A stretch of DNA of 64,000 bases. Source: an uncultured Lachnospiraceae bacterium (GTDB lineage Bacteria > Bacillota > Clostridia > Lachnospirales > Lachnospiraceae). The notes beneath the pieces are model-generated. The model was not told the DNA's origin. It saw only the letters and a program-made list of their open reading frames with translations, and searched no databases. A program made the translations under genes and the position numbers. Below are positions 33,558 to 43,496 of the stretch, one piece after another (the first letter of the stretch is position 1; every line of letters begins with the position of its first letter). The DNA lies in contig CAMEDC010000001.1 in NCBI GenBank assembly GCA_945913255.1, positions 124,001 to 188,000 on the forward strand. The letters are read 5' to 3'.

Positions 33558-34421
33558 TCAAGCCTTACCAACGGAACCGAACAGCTCCATCTTCTCTTTC
33601 ACGGTAGCCTTGATTGCCTCAGCACCGGGAGCCAAAAGCTTACGAGGGTCGAAGCCCTTTCCTTCCAGATCCTTGCCAGCCTCGATATACTTACGGGTAG
33701 CATCAGCGAAAGCCAGCTGGCACTCGGTATTTACGTTAATCTTTGCAACGCCGAGAGAAATTGCTTTCTTAATCATATCAGCGGGAATACCGGTACCGCC
33801 GTGAAGCACCAGAGGAAGCTCACCTGTCAGCTGCTGTACAGCGTCAAGAGTCTCAAAGCTCAGTCCCTTCCAGTTTGCAGGATACTTACCATGGATGTTG
33901 CCGATGCCTGCTGCCAGGAAATCTACACCCAGATCAGCGATTGCCTTACACTCCTTAGGGTCAGCGCACTCACCCATTCCAACTACACCGTCTTCTTCTC
34001 CGCCGATGGAACCAACCTCGGCTTCGATGGACATTCCCTTGCCATGTGCTGCAGCAACCAGCTCTGTGGTCTTTGCAACGTTCTCATCAATTGCATAGTG
34101 AGAACCGTCAAACATGATGGAAGAGAAGCCTGCCTCGATACACTTATAGCATCCCTCAAAGGTACCATGATCCAGATGCAGTGCTACGGGAACATCGATA
34201 TCCAAGTCCTTTAACAGACCGTTTACCATTCCTACTACTGCATGATAGCCGCCCATATACTTGCCGGCACCCTCGGATACACCCAGGATAACAGGAGACT
34301 TGCACTCCTTTGCTGTCAGCAGAATGGATTTTGTCCACTCAAGGTTGTTGATATTGAACTGACCTACTGCATAATGACCTGCTTTTGCTTTTTTCAGCAT
34401 CTCTGTTGCAGAAACTAACAT
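33558..34421 (-). CDS. fba: Class II fructose-1,6-bisphosphate aldolase
   Basis: A 287-residue zinc-dependent aldolase that splits fructose-1,6-bisphosphate into DHAP and glyceraldehyde-3-phosphate in glycolysis. The metal and catalytic motifs are ALHLDHGTFE (about 81-90), VGSIGGEEDG, GNIHGKYP and LVLHGGTGIP, followed by KINVNTECQLAF for the phosphate and Schiff-free enolate stages. The length matches the short bacterial class IIB type. Monocistronic, with its own terminator. The compact codon usage suggests high expression. Confidence 0.95.
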   Translation of the reverse strand: MLVSATEMLKKAKAGHYAVGQFNINNLEWTKSILLTAKECKSPVILGVSEGAGKYMGGYHAVVGMVNGLLKDLDIDVPVALHLDHGTFEGCYKCIEAGFSSIMFDGSHYAIDENVAKTTELVAAAHGKGMSIEAEVGSIGGEEDGVVGMGECADPKECKAIADLGVDFLAAGIGNIHGKYPANWKGLSFETLDAVQQLTGELPLVLHGGTGIPADMIKKAISLGVAKINVNTECQLAFADATRKYIEAGKDLEGKGFDPRKLLAPGAEAIKATVKEKMELFGSVGKA

Positions 34422-34549
34422 GTTACTTACCTCCGTTTTATCTCATTTTCAATTATTCTCACGAAACTCTACCATACAGAGCCTCGAAAAAATTCGTTTT
34501 TCTATTTCCTCTGCGAACAGTATAACACCTTGATAAATTTTTGTCAAAA

Positions 34550-35437
34550 TTATTTTACCCGAATATCGATTGCTTTGCATATATTCCGGATTTCCACTCT
34601 CGTATGGCTCCCGCCGTTTTCTCCATCCAGAGTCCATGCCACTGCCTTTTCGGATTCCAGTACCACTTTGTCCGTTCGGAAACAATACATGGCATTGGTA
34701 TCGATATCTCTGTTTATCAGAGAAAGCATAATGTTATTCAGTTCAATGGGATTTCTGGGGCGCTTAATCAATGTCACCTCAAATACGCCATCATCCAGCT
34801 TGACGTTTTTCCCGGTAATGTTTTTAAATCCCCCCACGGATACGGAGTTTGTAATCATGCCAAAGATAAAATCATCCTCGATTACTTCTTCTCCATAGGT
34901 AACCTTCATGGGAAAGGAGTGAATCGTCGGTAGCCTTTTCATACCTTCCAGAAGATATGCCATATGACCCAGCACATTTTTTACGTCCTGCGCCGTCTCA
35001 TAAGACACATCGGTAAAAAGACCAAAGGCTGCAATATAGACAAAGGTATCCTTGTTAAAGGAACCCACATCACAGGGAAAATTTTTCCCTTCCACAATTG
35101 TTCTGGCTGCCCGCACCATATTTTTCGGCAAAGCCAGGCTGCCACCGAAATCATTGGTACTGCCCGCAGGAATATAGCCGATAGGAGTCCGGAAACCGCT
35201 CTGCATCATCCCTGTGACAACTTCGTCCAAAGTGCCGTCTCCACCGCTGCACGCAACCAAATCATATTTTTCGCTTCTGGCCGCCACCGCTTCCCTCGCA
35301 TCATCCTTTTTTCTTGTAGGAACGACCGTCAATTCGTATTCTGCTTCGGCAAATACATCCAATATATCTGCCAACTTATACCTGATTTGTGCCTTTCCGG
35401 CCTTCGGATTGTAGATAAACAGCATTTTCCTTCTCAC
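34550..35437 (-). CDS. Diacylglycerol/lipid kinase family protein
   Basis: A 295-residue member of the DAGK catalytic family (YegS/BmrU/DgkB). Key motifs are FIYNPKAGKAQ at the start, ACSGGDGTLDEVVTGM (about 63-78) for ATP binding, and IPAGSTNDFGGSLALP. These enzymes phosphorylate diacylglycerol or related lipids. GTG at 35437 is chosen because AAGGAG lies eight bases before it; an ATG twelve bases further in is also possible. No operon partner is clear. Confidence 0.85.
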   Translation of the reverse strand: MRRKMLFIYNPKAGKAQIRYKLADILDVFAEAEYELTVVPTRKKDDAREAVAARSEKYDLVACSGGDGTLDEVVTGMMQSGFRTPIGYIPAGSTNDFGGSLALPKNMVRAARTIVEGKNFPCDVGSFNKDTFVYIAAFGLFTDVSYETAQDVKNVLGHMAYLLEGMKRLPTIHSFPMKVTYGEEVIEDDFIFGMITNSVSVGGFKNITGKNVKLDDGVFEVTLIKRPRNPIELNNIMLSLINRDIDTNAMYCFRTDKVVLESEKAVAWTLDGENGGSHTRVEIRNICKAIDIRVK

Positions 35438-35558
35438 AATTCTCACTCCTTCCCGTGTATGGAAAACGTTTTTATATGAGATGAAAAAGGGGCAGAACCA
35501 ACAGATACTTCTATTGACCCTGCCTCCCTCTGTTTCACATTACTGCAATTCTGCCCGA

Positions 35559-35819
35559 CTAGGCATCCTTTCCGCTCAGAAAATTTTCGATACCTGCTAC
35601 GGCAGCTGCCTCATCTTTTCCCTCTGCGGAAACAACAAGCTCTTCTCCACTGTTCAGGCCAAGACTCATCATACCCATGATACTCTTTGCGTTGACTCTC
35701 TTGTCACCTGACTGGATGTAGATAGTGCTTTCGTACTTGCTGGCTTCCTGCACCAACAGTGCAACGGGTCTTGCTTCAAGACCATTTTCCAACTGAATCC
35801 GGATACTCCTCTTTGTCAT
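35559..35819 (-). CDS. crh: Crh-like HPr-family protein lacking the catalytic histidine
   Basis: An 86-residue HPr fold. In HPr the phosphoryl-accepting histidine lies in GLHARPA; here the sequence is GLEARPVALLV, with glutamate instead. The regulatory serine segment KSIMGMMSLGL is intact. This is the pattern of Crh, which cannot serve the PTS but is phosphorylated by HPr kinase and joins CcpA in carbon catabolite control. The neighbours (whiA, rapZ, with hprK a few genes upstream) match the position of crh in Bacillus. It is probably part of the same long minus-strand series. Confidence 0.85.
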   Translation of the reverse strand: MTKRSIRIQLENGLEARPVALLVQEASKYESTIYIQSGDKRVNAKSIMGMMSLGLNSGEELVVSAEGKDEAAAVAGIENFLSGKDA

Positions 35820-35880
35820 AACTTTCCTCCTCTTTTGCCCTTACCTTAGGGCCTATACAGTTAACACTGATTACAACAGT

Positions 35881-36756
35881 TTACACTGATGACAACCTTA
35901 CTTTCTCTGCAATCTCACTGAGTTTTCGCAGTCTGTGGTTCACTCCCGACTTTCCGATAGGAGGATTGAAATATTCTCCAAGCTCCTTCAACGGCGCATC
36001 CGGGTTTTCCAGGCGAACCTCTGCCATCTCCCTCAGACTCTGCGGCAGATTCTGAAAACCATAATGAGCTTTCAGATATTCAATGTCTTCTACCTGCCTT
36101 GTCGCTGCATTCACCGTTTTGGCGATATTGGCCGTCTCGCAGTTTACACGCCTGTTCACAGAATTTCTCATTTCTTTCAGAATCCGTAAATTTTCAAGGT
36201 TCATCAGAGAAACCGGTGCTTCACAGACATTCAGCAAATCCACAATGCCAGAGCCTTCTTTGAGATAAACAACGTAATACTTTTTGCGAAGAATGATTTT
36301 TGACTCAATGCCGAACCCGGCAATCACTTTCTGCAACTGCTTTGCTTTTGCCTCGTCATTACAATCAAACTCCAGATGATAGCCTTTTGCAGGGTCACTC
36401 ATGGAACCGATGCTTAAAAAAGCACCTCGCAGGAATGCCCTCTGACAGCAGGAATTTTTAATCAATAAACTGTTCACAGGCTCTTCCAGGCTTCCTGTCT
36501 TCTGCAAAAAATCTCTCATATCCTCTTCCGTTAACGGGAAGTCAGTATTTATATTATATGTTTTTTTCAATAATGTAAAGCCTTTTCTGACAACAGCCTC
36601 ATTTTCCGTCTGAAACCCAATGGTAAAATAACCCTTTTCATCCATGCCTATCTGACCGCATAGATTCAGTATCGCAGTCAGTTCCGCTATCTGGCAATGT
36701 CTCGCCGGACTGATATGCCTCGCCAGTTCTTCTTTTACTTCACTCGAAAACGACAT
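35881..36756 (-). CDS. whiA: WhiA family DNA-binding regulator
   Basis: A 291-residue protein with the WhiA plan: an N-terminal degenerate LAGLIDADG homing-endonuclease fold (FSSEVKEELARHI, CCQRAFLRGAFLSIGSMSDP) and a C-terminal helix-turn-helix (LENPDAPLKELGEYFNPPIG, KSGVNHRLRKLSEIAEKV). In actinobacteria WhiA controls sporulation and division; in Firmicutes it affects division and chromosome segregation. It follows rapZ by 17 bases. The glmR/yvcK gene that separates them in Bacillus is absent. Confidence 0.93.
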   Translation of the reverse strand: MSFSSEVKEELARHISPARHCQIAELTAILNLCGQIGMDEKGYFTIGFQTENEAVVRKGFTLLKKTYNINTDFPLTEEDMRDFLQKTGSLEEPVNSLLIKNSCCQRAFLRGAFLSIGSMSDPAKGYHLEFDCNDEAKAKQLQKVIAGFGIESKIILRKKYYVVYLKEGSGIVDLLNVCEAPVSLMNLENLRILKEMRNSVNRRVNCETANIAKTVNAATRQVEDIEYLKAHYGFQNLPQSLREMAEVRLENPDAPLKELGEYFNPPIGKSGVNHRLRKLSEIAEKVRLSSV

Positions 36757-36773
36757 GTATCTCCACCCTGATT

Positions 36774-37640
36774 CTACACACCATGATGCGCCACATCACG
36801 ATGATACAGCTTCAATCCGTAGCTTCCTTTATCTTTCATCCGACGGTATAATTCGTTGGCCAATGTCACACTCCTGTGCTTCCCTCCGGTACAACCGATG
36901 GCAATGACCAGACGATATTTTCCCTCCTTCACATAATTCGGGATGAGAAATTGTATCATATCCGTCAGTTTTTCCATGAACACCTCAGATTCCTCAGAAG
37001 ACATCACATAGTCCTGAACCTCTTTGTCATTCCCTGTCTTTGGTTTCAACTCATCAACATAGAAGGGATTCGGAAGAAATCTCACATCAAACACAAGATC
37101 CGCATCCGCCGGTATGCCATACTTAAATCCAAAAGACATTACCGTCACCATGAGATTATTATATTCACCGTTTTCTACAAAAATGCGGTCAAGCTCCTCT
37201 TTCAATTCTCTTGTGAGAACATTTGTTGTGTCAATGATATAGTCGGCACTGCGCTGGATATTCTCCAGTGCTTTTCGCTCTCTCCTGACACCGTCTTCCA
37301 CTCTGCCGTCGGCAGCAAGCGGATGTACCCGTCTCGTCTCCTTATAACGCTTAATCAATACATTCTCATTTGCGTCCATGAACAAGATTTCAAATTTATA
37401 GCCCTTTTCTTTCAGCTGTGCCAGGATCCTGGTAGCATCCTCAAAGGACTGATCCGCACGTACATCAAGACCCAGAGCAACCTTGTTAATCTCACTGTTT
37501 GGCATGGAAATTAATTCCACAAACTTTTCCACCAGTGAAATCGGCAGGTTGTCCACACAGTAAAACCCTGCATCCTCTAACATTTTCAGGGCAGTACTTT
37601 TTCCGCCGCCGCTCATTCCCGTAACTACAACAAATCTCAT
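36774..37640 (-). CDS. rapZ: RapZ/YvcJ nucleotide-binding protein
   Basis: A 288-residue P-loop protein with Walker A GMSGGGKSTALK (8-19), FYCVDNLP soon after, and the C-terminal AIGCTGGKHRSVTLANEL that is diagnostic of the family. In E. coli RapZ senses glucosamine-6-phosphate and presents the GlmZ RNA for cleavage; the Firmicute homologue YvcJ binds and hydrolyses nucleotides and its role is less clear. It is placed between murB and whiA. Confidence 0.93.
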   Translation of the reverse strand: MRFVVVTGMSGGGKSTALKMLEDAGFYCVDNLPISLVEKFVELISMPNSEINKVALGLDVRADQSFEDATRILAQLKEKGYKFEILFMDANENVLIKRYKETRRVHPLAADGRVEDGVRRERKALENIQRSADYIIDTTNVLTRELKEELDRIFVENGEYNNLMVTVMSFGFKYGIPADADLVFDVRFLPNPFYVDELKPKTGNDKEVQDYVMSSEESEVFMEKLTDMIQFLIPNYVKEGKYRLVIAIGCTGGKHRSVTLANELYRRMKDKGSYGLKLYHRDVAHHGV

Positions 37641-37681
37641 ATTTCCCTCATTCCCTCATCTGTAAAGGATGTCTGCCGAAT

Positions 37682-38593
37682 TTAAAAACCCAGGAATAAA
37701 ACCTCTGTTTCCAGGTTTACATGAAACTGCTCTTTTACCCGCTCCTGCACCTCGCAGATCACGTCTCTCACATCCTGTGCGGAAGCATTTCCCGTGTTTA
37801 TAATAAACCCGCAGTGTTTGTCAGACACTCTGGCACCACCTATCTGATATCCTCTGAGGCCTGCATCCATAATGAGTTTTCCTGCATAATACCCGGCAGG
37901 CCGCTTGAAAGTGCTTCCCGCACTGGGATACTCCAGAGGCTGTTTTTCTCTCCTCAGGGCAGCCAGTTCATCCATTTTCGCCTTAATCTGCTCCCTTTCA
38001 CCTTCCTGTAACCGAAAGACAACTTCCGTTACCGTAAAGCAGTGATTTTTGATGGTACTGGTTCGGTAGCCGAACTCCATGGTACTGTTATCGAGTTCCA
38101 TGCGTTCACCCTCCCTGTCCAGCACGACAACCTGCTCTACCACCTGGCACATTTCACCGCCATAGGCGCCTGCATTCATCACCACGCCGCCTCCTACAGT
38201 TCCGGGAATCCCTGCAGCAAATTCAAGGCCTGTCAGGCCATGCTCCAACGCTGCCTTCGCTGCCTGCGCCATGGAAGCTCCCGCCTGGACAGTCATTTTA
38301 CAACCGTCCACGACTATATTTTTCATCTTCTGTCCTATCTGAAGGACAACTCCGGAAAACCCCCTGTCACTGACCAAAAGGTTGCTCCCGTTTCCCAGAA
38401 TAAACCAGGGTATTTCCACCTGGTTCAGATAACGCTGTACTTTTTTAAGCTGTTCCTCATTTTCCAGCTGTACGAAGCAATCGGCAGGCCCTCCTATGCG
38501 AAATGTAGTATGGCCTGCCATTGGCTCTTGTAAGCAGATATTTTCCTCGGGTACAAAATTTTTTAATGCCTGTATCACTGCTTCACTTATCAT
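37682..38593 (-). CDS. murB: UDP-N-acetylenolpyruvoylglucosamine reductase
   Basis: A 303-residue FAD enzyme that makes UDP-MurNAc for peptidoglycan. The FAD-binding part has FRIGGPADCFVQLENEE (31-47) and ILGNGSNLLVSDRGFSGVVL; the flavin loop is AGIPGTVGGGVVMNAGAYGG. The catalytic serine is in YPSAGSTFKRP, and the C-terminal glutamate region reads HVNLETEVLFLGF. It is the type IIb form usual in Firmicutes. It lies 41 bases upstream of rapZ in the same direction. Confidence 0.95.
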   Translation of the reverse strand: MISEAVIQALKNFVPEENICLQEPMAGHTTFRIGGPADCFVQLENEEQLKKVQRYLNQVEIPWFILGNGSNLLVSDRGFSGVVLQIGQKMKNIVVDGCKMTVQAGASMAQAAKAALEHGLTGLEFAAGIPGTVGGGVVMNAGAYGGEMCQVVEQVVVLDREGERMELDNSTMEFGYRTSTIKNHCFTVTEVVFRLQEGEREQIKAKMDELAALRREKQPLEYPSAGSTFKRPAGYYAGKLIMDAGLRGYQIGGARVSDKHCGFIINTGNASAQDVRDVICEVQERVKEQFHVNLETEVLFLGF

Positions 38594-38630
38594 TTATTTA
38601 ACGATCCTTTTTTATTCGCTGAATTCAAAA

Positions 38631-39572
38631 TCAATCACGTAAAACCAGTCCTGCGGCTCCGTAGATTCCCGCATCATTCCCCAGCTTCGCCAGTGCAAAT
38701 TTTGCACCGCGGCACTGTTCAAACGCATATTTCTGGAATACCGGCTCCACAAAGGAAAGCAGAATATCGCCGGCCTTGGATACACCACCGCCGATTACAA
38801 AAATTTCAGGATTTACCACTCCTGCCACCGCTGCAAGCCCTTTTCCCAGATACTCACCGAATTGTGTCGCTATCTCAATGGCAACCTCATCACCGGCTTT
38901 TACCGCATCAAATACAGCCTTGGCAGACAATGTTCCCTCACGAAGCATACTGGGCTTGTCATCCTTTGCCAATCGCCTTCTGGCAAGGCGTACAATACCG
39001 GTTGCAGAAGCGTACTGCTCCAGGCAGCCCTTATTTTTGCAGCCACATTCCTCGGTCTCCTCATCATTCATATGGATATGTCCGATTTCACCGCCTGCAC
39101 CTGTGGCTCCTGTCAGAATATTACCGTTTATGATAATACCGCCGCCCACACCGGTTCCCAGTGTTACTGCAACCATGTTGTTGTAGCCTTTTCCGCCGCC
39201 CTGCCACATTTCGCCAAATGCCGCAGCGTTGGCATCATTCGCCGCCTTTACCGGTACATTAATATATGCATTCAATACCTTAGGTATGTTAAAGACCTTC
39301 CAGCCAATATTCACGGCACCGCCTACCAGAGTTCCCTCACTGTCCACTGCGCCGGGAGCACCTACTCCGATACCTGCCAGGTCACTCTCTGCGATTCCCT
39401 TTTCCTTCATCTTTGCCAAGAGGCTCTCTGCCACATCCGGCAAAATAGATACACCTTCGTTGTCCTTTACAGTGGGAATCTCCCACTTATCCAGCACACG
39501 GCCTTCTTTGTCAAAAAGACCGATTTTAACGGTTGTACCTCCGATGTCTACTCCAAATGCATACTTATTCAT
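38631..39572 (-). CDS. ROK-family glucokinase
   Basis: A 313-residue ROK kinase. ATG at 39572 (MNKYAFGVDIGGTTVKIG) is chosen: the ATP loop starts directly after it and a G-rich site precedes it; the 32 further codons upstream overlap the end of hprK. The zinc and substrate motif reads GEIGHIHMNDEETEECGCKN, followed by KGCLEQYASATG, as in glucokinase. It phosphorylates glucose with ATP. It is encoded 25 bases after hprK, tying sugar phosphorylation to carbon catabolite signalling. Confidence 0.92.
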   Translation of the reverse strand: MNKYAFGVDIGGTTVKIGLFDKEGRVLDKWEIPTVKDNEGVSILPDVAESLLAKMKEKGIAESDLAGIGVGAPGAVDSEGTLVGGAVNIGWKVFNIPKVLNAYINVPVKAANDANAAAFGEMWQGGGKGYNNMVAVTLGTGVGGGIIINGNILTGATGAGGEIGHIHMNDEETEECGCKNKGCLEQYASATGIVRLARRRLAKDDKPSMLREGTLSAKAVFDAVKAGDEVAIEIATQFGEYLGKGLAAVAGVVNPEIFVIGGGVSKAGDILLSFVEPVFQKYAFEQCRGAKFALAKLGNDAGIYGAAGLVLRD

Positions 39573-39597
39573 ATTCTTTTCCCCCGTCTCTTCGGAT

Positions 39598-40539
39598 TTA
39601 TTCTTCCTCTTCATCTCTCTTTTTTGCAAGAGAATTCTGTACACGCGTGTACAGTTCCTGTGCCGCATTGTAACCCATCTTTTTCTGACGGTGATTTACT
39701 GCGGCAGACTCACAGATAATCGCCAGATTACGGCCCGGACGAATGGGAATATTATGGCAGACCACCTTATTGCCGAGATACTCGGTATAGGTCTCCTCCA
39801 ACCCAAGTCTGTCGTATTCCTTGTCCTTATCCCAGTCTTCCAGACGAATGACCAAATCAATGTTTGATGTATCTTTTACGGAACATGCACCGTACAAAGC
39901 CTTCACATCCACAATGCCGATACCGCGAAGCTCAATCAGATGCTTTGTTACATCCGGTGCAGAGCCAATCAGGGTATCATCGCTAACCTTTCTCAGTTCC
40001 ACCACATCATCCGTCACCAGTCGGTGTCCGCGCTTAATCAGTTCCAGTGCTGCTTCCGATTTACCGATACCGCTCTCACCCGTAATCAGAACACCCTCAC
40101 CGTAGACATCCACAAGAACACCGTGCACGGAAATACAGGGAGCCAGCTTCACATTCAGCCATCTGATGGCTTCCGCCATAAAGCCGGAAGTTGACTTTTT
40201 GGTGGACAACAGTGGAATCTTGTGTGCGATTGCCGCTTCCTTAAAGAGCGGATCCGGCTTCAATTCCCGGCAGAACACAAATGCCGGAATATCATATTCC
40301 ATCAGTTCATCGTAAATCTCCCGCTTGCGGTCATCGCTCAGGCTCTCCATATAAGTATATTCCACAAATCCGATTACCTGCAGACGGGTTGCATCAAAAT
40401 GCTCAAAAAATCCTGTCATCTGCAGAGCAGGACGGTTAATATCCGGCTGCAAAATCTTAATTCCCTTAACCTCCAGTTCAGGAGTCAGGTTGTCCAGCTT
40501 CATTTTGTCAATCAGACGGGTCAAAGCAACATATTCCAT
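39598..40539 (-). CDS. hprK: HPr kinase/phosphorylase
   Basis: A 313-residue bifunctional enzyme that phosphorylates HPr and Crh on the regulatory serine and removes it again. The P-loop is GESGIGKSEAAL (about 155-166), followed by LVTDDVVELRKV. The family signature sits in IRPGRNLAIICESAAVNHRQ near residues 265-284. The Crh-like gene four genes downstream is its expected substrate; a true HPr is not in the window. Confidence 0.95.
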   Translation of the reverse strand: MEYVALTRLIDKMKLDNLTPELEVKGIKILQPDINRPALQMTGFFEHFDATRLQVIGFVEYTYMESLSDDRKREIYDELMEYDIPAFVFCRELKPDPLFKEAAIAHKIPLLSTKKSTSGFMAEAIRWLNVKLAPCISVHGVLVDVYGEGVLITGESGIGKSEAALELIKRGHRLVTDDVVELRKVSDDTLIGSAPDVTKHLIELRGIGIVDVKALYGACSVKDTSNIDLVIRLEDWDKDKEYDRLGLEETYTEYLGNKVVCHNIPIRPGRNLAIICESAAVNHRQKKMGYNAAQELYTRVQNSLAKKRDEEEE

Positions 40540-40629
40540 GTTTTCCTCATTTCTGTGCGGTTTTAATTCTCCGGCACCTTCCGTTTTGCGCGATGAGCGC
40601 TCATACGCTCATTGTATCACAGTAAATCT

Positions 40630-42513
40630 TTAATGTGAAGATGAACTCTCCTCTTTTTTGCGGAAGAAATCGCAGATGTCCTCCGCCGCTCTTCTGTTCA
40701 GTTCAGGGATTTCCAGCAGTTCTTCTACCGAAGCGGACTTAATCTCCTCAATGGACTTAAAATGGCGCATCAGGGCTTTTCTTCTCGCAGGTCCTACCCC
40801 CGGAATATCATCCAGAACCGATTTTACCTGTGCCTTGCTGCGCAGGGACCGGTGATACTCAATGGCAAACCTGTGTGCCTCGTCCTGTACCCTGGTAATC
40901 AGCTTAAAGCCTTCGGTATGTGTATCAATGGGCAATTCCACATTATTAAAATACAGTCCCCTTGTTCTGTGATTATCGTCCTTCACCATCCCGCACACCG
41001 GAATGTTGATATGGAGTTCACTCAATACGGACAGTGCAATGTTGACCTGCCCCCTTCCGCCATCCATCATCAGCAGGTCTGGAAATCTGGTAAAGCTGCC
41101 GTACTCATTTTCCATCTCCTTTTCCGCAAGCTCCTCCCGCTCTTCCATGCCATGGGTAAAACGCCTTGTCAGCACCTCTCGCATGCAGGCATAATCATCC
41201 GGCCCGGATACCGTCTTGATGCGGAATTTTCGGTAGTCACTGGGTTTTGGCTTTCCTTTTTCAAAAACAATCATGGAACCCACATTTTCAAAACCGTTGA
41301 TATTGGAAATATCAAATGCCTCCATGCGCTCAATGCGCTCCAGTCCCAGTATCTCCGCAATTTCCTTCACTGCGCCGATGGTTCTCCCTTCCTCACGCTT
41401 CAATCGCTCCCTGTCCTGCTCCAGAATATGCCGTGCATTCTGTGCAGCCAGTTCCACCAGCTTTTCTTTGGAACCGATTTTGGGCACCCTGACATAAACC
41501 CTGCCGCCCTTTTTGTCTGACAGCCATTTTTCAATCAGCTCCCTGTCCCCGATTTCATATTGCAGCATCAGCTCTCTGGGAATGAAGGGCGTTCCGGCAT
41601 AGAACTGCTTCACAAAATTTTCCAGGATTTCCGGCTTGTTTCCATCCGACACATGTGTCATGTAGTAATGTTCCCGGCCGATCAGCTTGCCATCTCTCAC
41701 AAAAAACACCTGTACCACCGCTTCCGACTCATCCTGATACAATGCGATAATGTCCTTATCTTCCCCGACACTGTCCGTGATTTTTTGTTTCTGGGAAACC
41801 TGTCTGACACTGTTGTATAAATCGCGGTAGCCGGCTGCCGACTCAAAATCAAGCGCATCCGATGCCGCCTTCATCTTCGATTCCAGGTCCTTCAATATCA
41901 TATTGTAATTACCGTTCAAAAATTCCAGTGCCTGATTGACCTGCTCCCTGTATTCTTCCCTGCTGACATAACCCTGGCAGGGTGCAAGACACTGTTTGAT
42001 ATGATAATTCAGACAGGGGCGCTCCAGTCCGATATCCCGGGGCAAATTCCGGTTACAGGTTCTCAGATGAAAGAGCTTGTTTAAAAGCTCAATGGTATCC
42101 TTCACCGCCGCAGCACTGGTATAGGGTCCGAAATATTTGGACTTATCCTTTTTCATGGTACGGGAAAATAAAATACGCGGGAACTCTTCGCCCAGTGTCA
42201 CCTTAATGTACGGATATGTCTTGTCATCCTTCAGTAATGTGTTGTATTTGGGAGAATTTTCCTTGATCAGATTGTTCTCCAGCACAAGAGCTTCCAGCTC
42301 CGAATCCGTGACAATGTATTCAAACCGTGCAATCAGCGTTACCATCTTATCAATGGCAGGTCCCCTGCCGATATTCTCCCGGAAATAGGAACGTACCCGG
42401 TTATGCAGGTTCACTGCTTTTCCCACATACAAAATGACATCTTTGTCATCTCTCATAATATAAACTCCCGGCTCCTTCGGGAGTTTTTTCAGTTCTTCCT
42501 CAAAATTGAACAT
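40630..42513 (-). CDS. uvrC: Excinuclease ABC subunit C
   Basis: A 627-residue nuclease of nucleotide excision repair. Domains are GIY-YIG ([20 protein letters not shown], about 16-35), a cysteine cluster, a UVR motif that binds UvrB ([20 protein letters not shown]), an RNase H-like endonuclease part ([32 protein letters not shown]) and a C-terminal helix-hairpin-helix ([20 protein letters not shown]). Full length. uvrC next to hprK is common in clostridia. Confidence 0.96.
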   Translation of the reverse strand: MFNFEEELKKLPKEPGVYIMRDDKDVILYVGKAVNLHNRVRSYFRENIGRGPAIDKMVTLIARFEYIVTDSELEALVLENNLIKENSPKYNTLLKDDKTYPYIKVTLGEEFPRILFSRTMKKDKSKYFGPYTSAAAVKDTIELLNKLFHLRTCNRNLPRDIGLERPCLNYHIKQCLAPCQGYVSREEYREQVNQALEFLNGNYNMILKDLESKMKAASDALDFESAAGYRDLYNSVRQVSQKQKITDSVGEDKDIIALYQDESEAVVQVFFVRDGKLIGREHYYMTHVSDGNKPEILENFVKQFYAGTPFIPRELMLQYEIGDRELIEKWLSDKKGGRVYVRVPKIGSKEKLVELAAQNARHILEQDRERLKREEGRTIGAVKEIAEILGLERIERMEAFDISNINGFENVGSMIVFEKGKPKPSDYRKFRIKTVSGPDDYACMREVLTRRFTHGMEEREELAEKEMENEYGSFTRFPDLLMMDGGRGQVNIALSVLSELHINIPVCGMVKDDNHRTRGLYFNNVELPIDTHTEGFKLITRVQDEAHRFAIEYHRSLRSKAQVKSVLDDIPGVGPARRKALMRHFKSIEEIKSASVEELLEIPELNRRAAEDICDFFRKKEESSSSH

Positions 42514-42563
42514 CCGTTTCCTCTTACTCCATCGTTTGAAGTTCCATCGTCTGAAGCCCGGGT

Positions 42564-43496
42564 CTACTCGGACAGCCCCAGGAATTGATCGATTCCGTTC
42601 GCAATCCCATCCGCAATTTTCTTCTGATACTCTTCCGTTGCCATGAGCTTATCTTCCTCCGGGTTTGTCATATAACCCATTTCCACAATGGTGACCGGAA
42701 CCGTGCACCAGTTGATGCCGCTCATGGTGTCCGTCTCCCAGACATATTGCTTTTTACAGCCGGTTTCTTCCACAAGACTATCCAGTACATAGTCCGACAG
42801 ATTTCTACTCTGCTGATACAGTTCTCCATTGTAGGGATTTCCCGCTGTCTGACAGATTGTCATGGCTCCGTGTACGGAGGTATTTTCGGAACCGTTTGCA
42901 TGAATGCGGATAAAGGCATCCGCGCCTGCATCGTTTGCCACCTGTGCCCTCTCACTGTTACTGATATCCACATCGTGGGAGGTTCTCACCATAATAACCT
43001 CATATCCTCTTTCCGTCAATTCCGCTTCCAGTTTTTCCGCAACCATCAGTGTCAATTCATATTCCGCCAGACCGCTAGTCGCTCCGCTGGTTCCACCGGT
43101 TACCTTCGCCTTCTTCTCCTCAGCCCCGGGGCCGATTGGCTCTTTTTCACTGTTTCCCTTTTTCTGATGCCCCGCATCAATTACCACCAAAAGGCCGGTT
43201 GATTCACGGTTCCCCTGCTGTATGCTCTCCGGTGCTTCCGTCGGTGCAGATGTCTCCTCCGGCATGCTCTCCGGCGCTTCCGTCGATTCCGGGGTCTCCT
43301 CCGACATGCTCTCCGGCGCTTCCGTCGATTCCGGGGTCTCCTCCGACATGCTCTCCGGCGCTTCCGTCGGCGCAGGGGGCTCTTCCCCGCAGCCTGCCAA
43401 CAAGAGCACAGCCAACAGCATAGCTGCCGCACCGTTTACCACTCTTTTATTTTGTCGATTCCTAAATTTAACGCCATTCCAACTAATCCGTAACAT
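42564..43496 (-). CDS. N-acetylmuramoyl-L-alanine amidase lipoprotein with Glu/Pro-rich repeat linker
   Basis: A 310-residue exported enzyme. The hydrophobic stretch [15 protein letters not shown] ends in a lipobox. Residues about 43-95 are a 14-residue repeat ([14 protein letters not shown]) that spaces the enzyme from the membrane. From about residue 100 an Amidase_3 domain follows: [11 protein letters not shown] with the first zinc histidine, [13 protein letters not shown] with the second, and [17 protein letters not shown] with the catalytic glutamate. It cleaves the MurNAc-L-Ala bond of peptidoglycan. ATG at 43496 has AAAGGA upstream but lies 61 bases inside the preceding ABC gene. Confidence 0.9.
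   Translation of the reverse strand: MLRISWNGVKFRNRQNKRVVNGAAAMLLAVLLLAGCGEEPPAPTEAPESMSEETPESTEAPESMSEETPESTEAPESMPEETSAPTEAPESIQQGNRESTGLLVVIDAGHQKKGNSEKEPIGPGAEEKKAKVTGGTSGATSGLAEYELTLMVAEKLEAELTERGYEVIMVRTSHDVDISNSERAQVANDAGADAFIRIHANGSENTSVHGAMTICQTAGNPYNGELYQQSRNLSDYVLDSLVEETGCKKQYVWETDTMSGINWCTVPVTIVEMGYMTNPEEDKLMATEEYQKKIADGIANGIDQFLGLSE
43219..43386. repeat. Four tandem 42-bp units in the amidase linker
   Basis: Units start at 43219, 43261, 43303 and 43345. Units two and three differ by only one base; the outer two are more diverged. Each encodes 14 residues, so copy-number changes keep the frame. Confidence 0.85.

Noticed and set aside
34964-35479. 171-codon plus-strand ORF opposite the lipid kinase
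   Set aside because: Antisense shadow; no ribosome site or family resemblance.
43219-43386. CRISPR-like array
   Set aside because: The units are contiguous coding repeats with no spacers.
43181-43432. Arginine-rich repetitive ORF opposite in frame to the amidase linker
   Set aside because: It is a shadow of the 42-bp repeats in another frame without a start signal.
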